From Allocoleopsis franciscana PCC 7113 (GTDB lineage: Bacteria; Cyanobacteriota; Cyanobacteriia; Cyanobacteriales; Coleofasciculaceae), in the NCBI RefSeq assembly GCF_000317515.1, contig NC_019738.1, positions 719,501 to 783,500 of the forward strand: a stretch of DNA of 64,000 nt. Direction: 5' to 3'. The translations under genes were made by a program, and so were the position numbers. The notes beneath the pieces were generated by a model that saw only the letters and a list, made by a program, of their open reading frames with translations, searched no databases and had not been told where the DNA came from. This document shows positions 62,827 to 64,000 of this stretch, one piece after another. Numbering within the stretch: position 1 is the stretch's first letter; every line of letters begins with the position of its first letter.

Positions 62827-64000
62827 ATGCCACAAAAAATCCTCTATGTTCGGCTTCCCTGCAACCCCATCTTTCCCATTGGTGTCGTTTACTTAGCCGA
62901 TCACGTCCATAAGCTATTTCCCGAAGTTGAGCAGCGCATCTTTGACTTAGGAACGGTGCCTCCCCTCGATTTTGCCAACGCCCTTGATACCTGCGTAGAC
63001 GAGTTTCAACCCACCCTGTTGGTATTTTCTTGGCGTGATATTCAAATTTATGCGCCCGTAGGGGGACGAGGGGGCAACCCCCTACAAAATGCCTTTGAGT
63101 TTTACTATGCTCGCAACCCCTTGATCAAGCTCAGAGGAGCTTTGGGGGGGTTGCGTCTAGCCGCGTCTTACTACACGGAACTCTGGCGCAACCTCGGCTT
63201 AATTCGGCAAGGGGTCAAACGCGCTCAAAAATACCACCCAGAGGCGCGTGCCATTGTCGGTGGGGGGGCAGTGAGTGTGTTTTATGAACAACTGGAAAAT
63301 AAGCTCCCCACCAGAACCATTGTTTCCGTGGGTGAAGGGGAAGCCCTCCTAGAGAAAATTCTGCGAAATCAAGAGTTTCAGGATGAGCGCTGCTATGTGG
63401 TTGGGGAGACAAAACCACGAGATCGCTTAATCCATGAACAACCCGCCCCCCTAGAAAAAACCGCTTGTAATTACGATTACATCGAACAAATATGGCCTAG
63501 TTTTGATTATTACTTACAAGAAAACGACTTTTATATTGGTGTACAAACCAAGCGAGGTTGTCCGCACAACTGCTGCTATTGCGTCTATACCGTAGTGGAA
63601 GGCAAACAGGTACGGATTAACCCCGCTGCGGAAGTGGTAGCTGAAATGCGCCAGCTTTATGATCGTGGCGTTCGTAACTTCTGGTTTACCGACGCTCAAT
63701 TCATCCCGGCACGCAGGTTTATGGATGATGCCATTGAACTGTTGCAGAAAATTGACGATTCCGGCATGAATGATATTCATTGGGCGGCTTATATTCGGGC
63801 AGACAATTTAACGCCCCAATTGTGCGACCTAATGGTGAAAACCGGCATGAATTACTTTGAAATAGGCATCACCAGTGGTTCTCAAGAACTGGTGCGGAAG
63901 ATGCGGATGGGTTACAACTTGCGTACCGTCTTGCAAAACTGCCGGGATTTGAAAGCCGCTGGCTTTAACGACCTGGTTTCTGTCAACTACTCGTTTAATG
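62827..64000 (+). CDS. PSII high-light-acclimation-type radical SAM protein (3' end beyond window)
   Basis: An open frame from ATG 62827 runs 391 codons to the window end without a stop. The N-terminus ('KILYVRLPCNPIFPIGVVYL') and 'PVGGRGGNPLQNAFEFYY' to 'RNPLIKLRGALGGLRLAASY' form the cobalamin-binding-like part. The radical SAM core has TKRGCPHNCCYCVYT with the CxxxCxxC cluster motif, then 'VRNFWFTDAQFIPARRF'. The family is cyanobacterial and annotated in connection with photosystem II acclimation to high light; the reaction is unknown. The missing part is likely about 130-150 residues. Confidence 0.88.
   Translation, partial: MPQKILYVRLPCNPIFPIGVVYLADHVHKLFPEVEQRIFDLGTVPPLDFANALDTCVDEFQPTLLVFSWRDIQIYAPVGGRGGNPLQNAFEFYYARNPLIKLRGALGGLRLAASYYTELWRNLGLIRQGVKRAQKYHPEARAIVGGGAVSVFYEQLENKLPTRTIVSVGEGEALLEKILRNQEFQDERCYVVGETKPRDRLIHEQPAPLEKTACNYDYIEQIWPSFDYYLQENDFYIGVQTKRGCPHNCCYCVYTVVEGKQVRINPAAEVVAEMRQLYDRGVRNFWFTDAQFIPARRFMDDAIELLQKIDDSGMNDIHWAAYIRADNLTPQLCDLMVKTGMNYFEIGITSGSQELVRKMRMGYNLRTVLQNCRDLKAAGFNDLVSVNYSFN

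Noticed and set aside
1-64000. tRNA, rRNA, tmRNA, transposase or integrase genes
   Set aside because: No T-loop-like GGTTCGA-type tRNA segments, rRNA cores or transposase motifs were recognised on either strand.

Overview
The window is a chromosomal segment of a cyanobacterium, probably a filamentous, large-genome type. The evidence is the very frequent HIP1 octamer GCGATCGC and a set of cyanobacterial families: the RuBisCO assembly chaperone Raf1, MenG, an iron-uptake-type SLH porin, a ThiO-ThiG fusion, DUF4079, DUF1830, a PSII high-light-acclimation radical SAM protein, and a Yfr1-like small RNA. The species cannot be named from sequence alone. There are no tRNA or rRNA genes, no transposases and no CRISPR array.

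Region 1 (1-5.1 kb) is an accessory, defence-like island. A compact leftward operon encodes a Phd-type antitoxin without its usual VapC partner, an AT-rich AbiA-like reverse transcriptase with a C-terminal HEPN RNase motif, a DUF2281-type antitoxin, and a MazF RNase toxin. The last three genes are separated by 4 nt or overlap. Upstream lie three small XRE regulators, each associated with palindromic operator-like DNA, and a rightward HTH gene bracketed by two sets of direct repeats. This is the most promising candidate for an undescribed system.

Region 2 (5.1-24.5 kb) is mostly core and regulatory. It holds two hypothetical proteins, a long radical SAM fusion interrupted by an in-frame palindromic repeat, a STAS protein, a Yfr1-like sRNA, a ZIP transporter carrying a cyclic-nucleotide-binding domain, an HTH-GAF protein, a zinc-free MDR-type oxidoreductase, a PAS/GAF histidine kinase, the acetolactate synthase small subunit, tandem BON-domain paralogues with a MITE-like element between them, an SLH porin, an alpha/beta hydrolase and infC.

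Region 3 (24.5-48 kb) holds a nucleotide-transporter-like HEAT protein followed by cNMP-binding and GAF proteins, a second hydrolase, a GH116 glucosylceramidase-like enzyme and a pair of M16 peptidases with complementary active sites. It continues with a secreted Asn-rich protein built on a 33-bp minisatellite, a MalK-type ATPase, a UvrD-like helicase, a PD-(D/E)XK protein, a TPR protein, a TPM protein, and convergent serC and pdxH, which are linked by pyridoxal phosphate.

Region 4 (48-64 kb) holds a DUF445 protein, menG, a response regulator, raf1 and Ap4A phosphorylase. It then has a TerB-dynamin GTPase divergent from an unknown membrane protein, thiO-thiG, two paralogous Asn/Gln-rich exported proteins ending in PALW, DUF4079, DUF1830, and a radical SAM gene cut by the window end. 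Functions are inferred from family resemblance read by eye; no database search was run.
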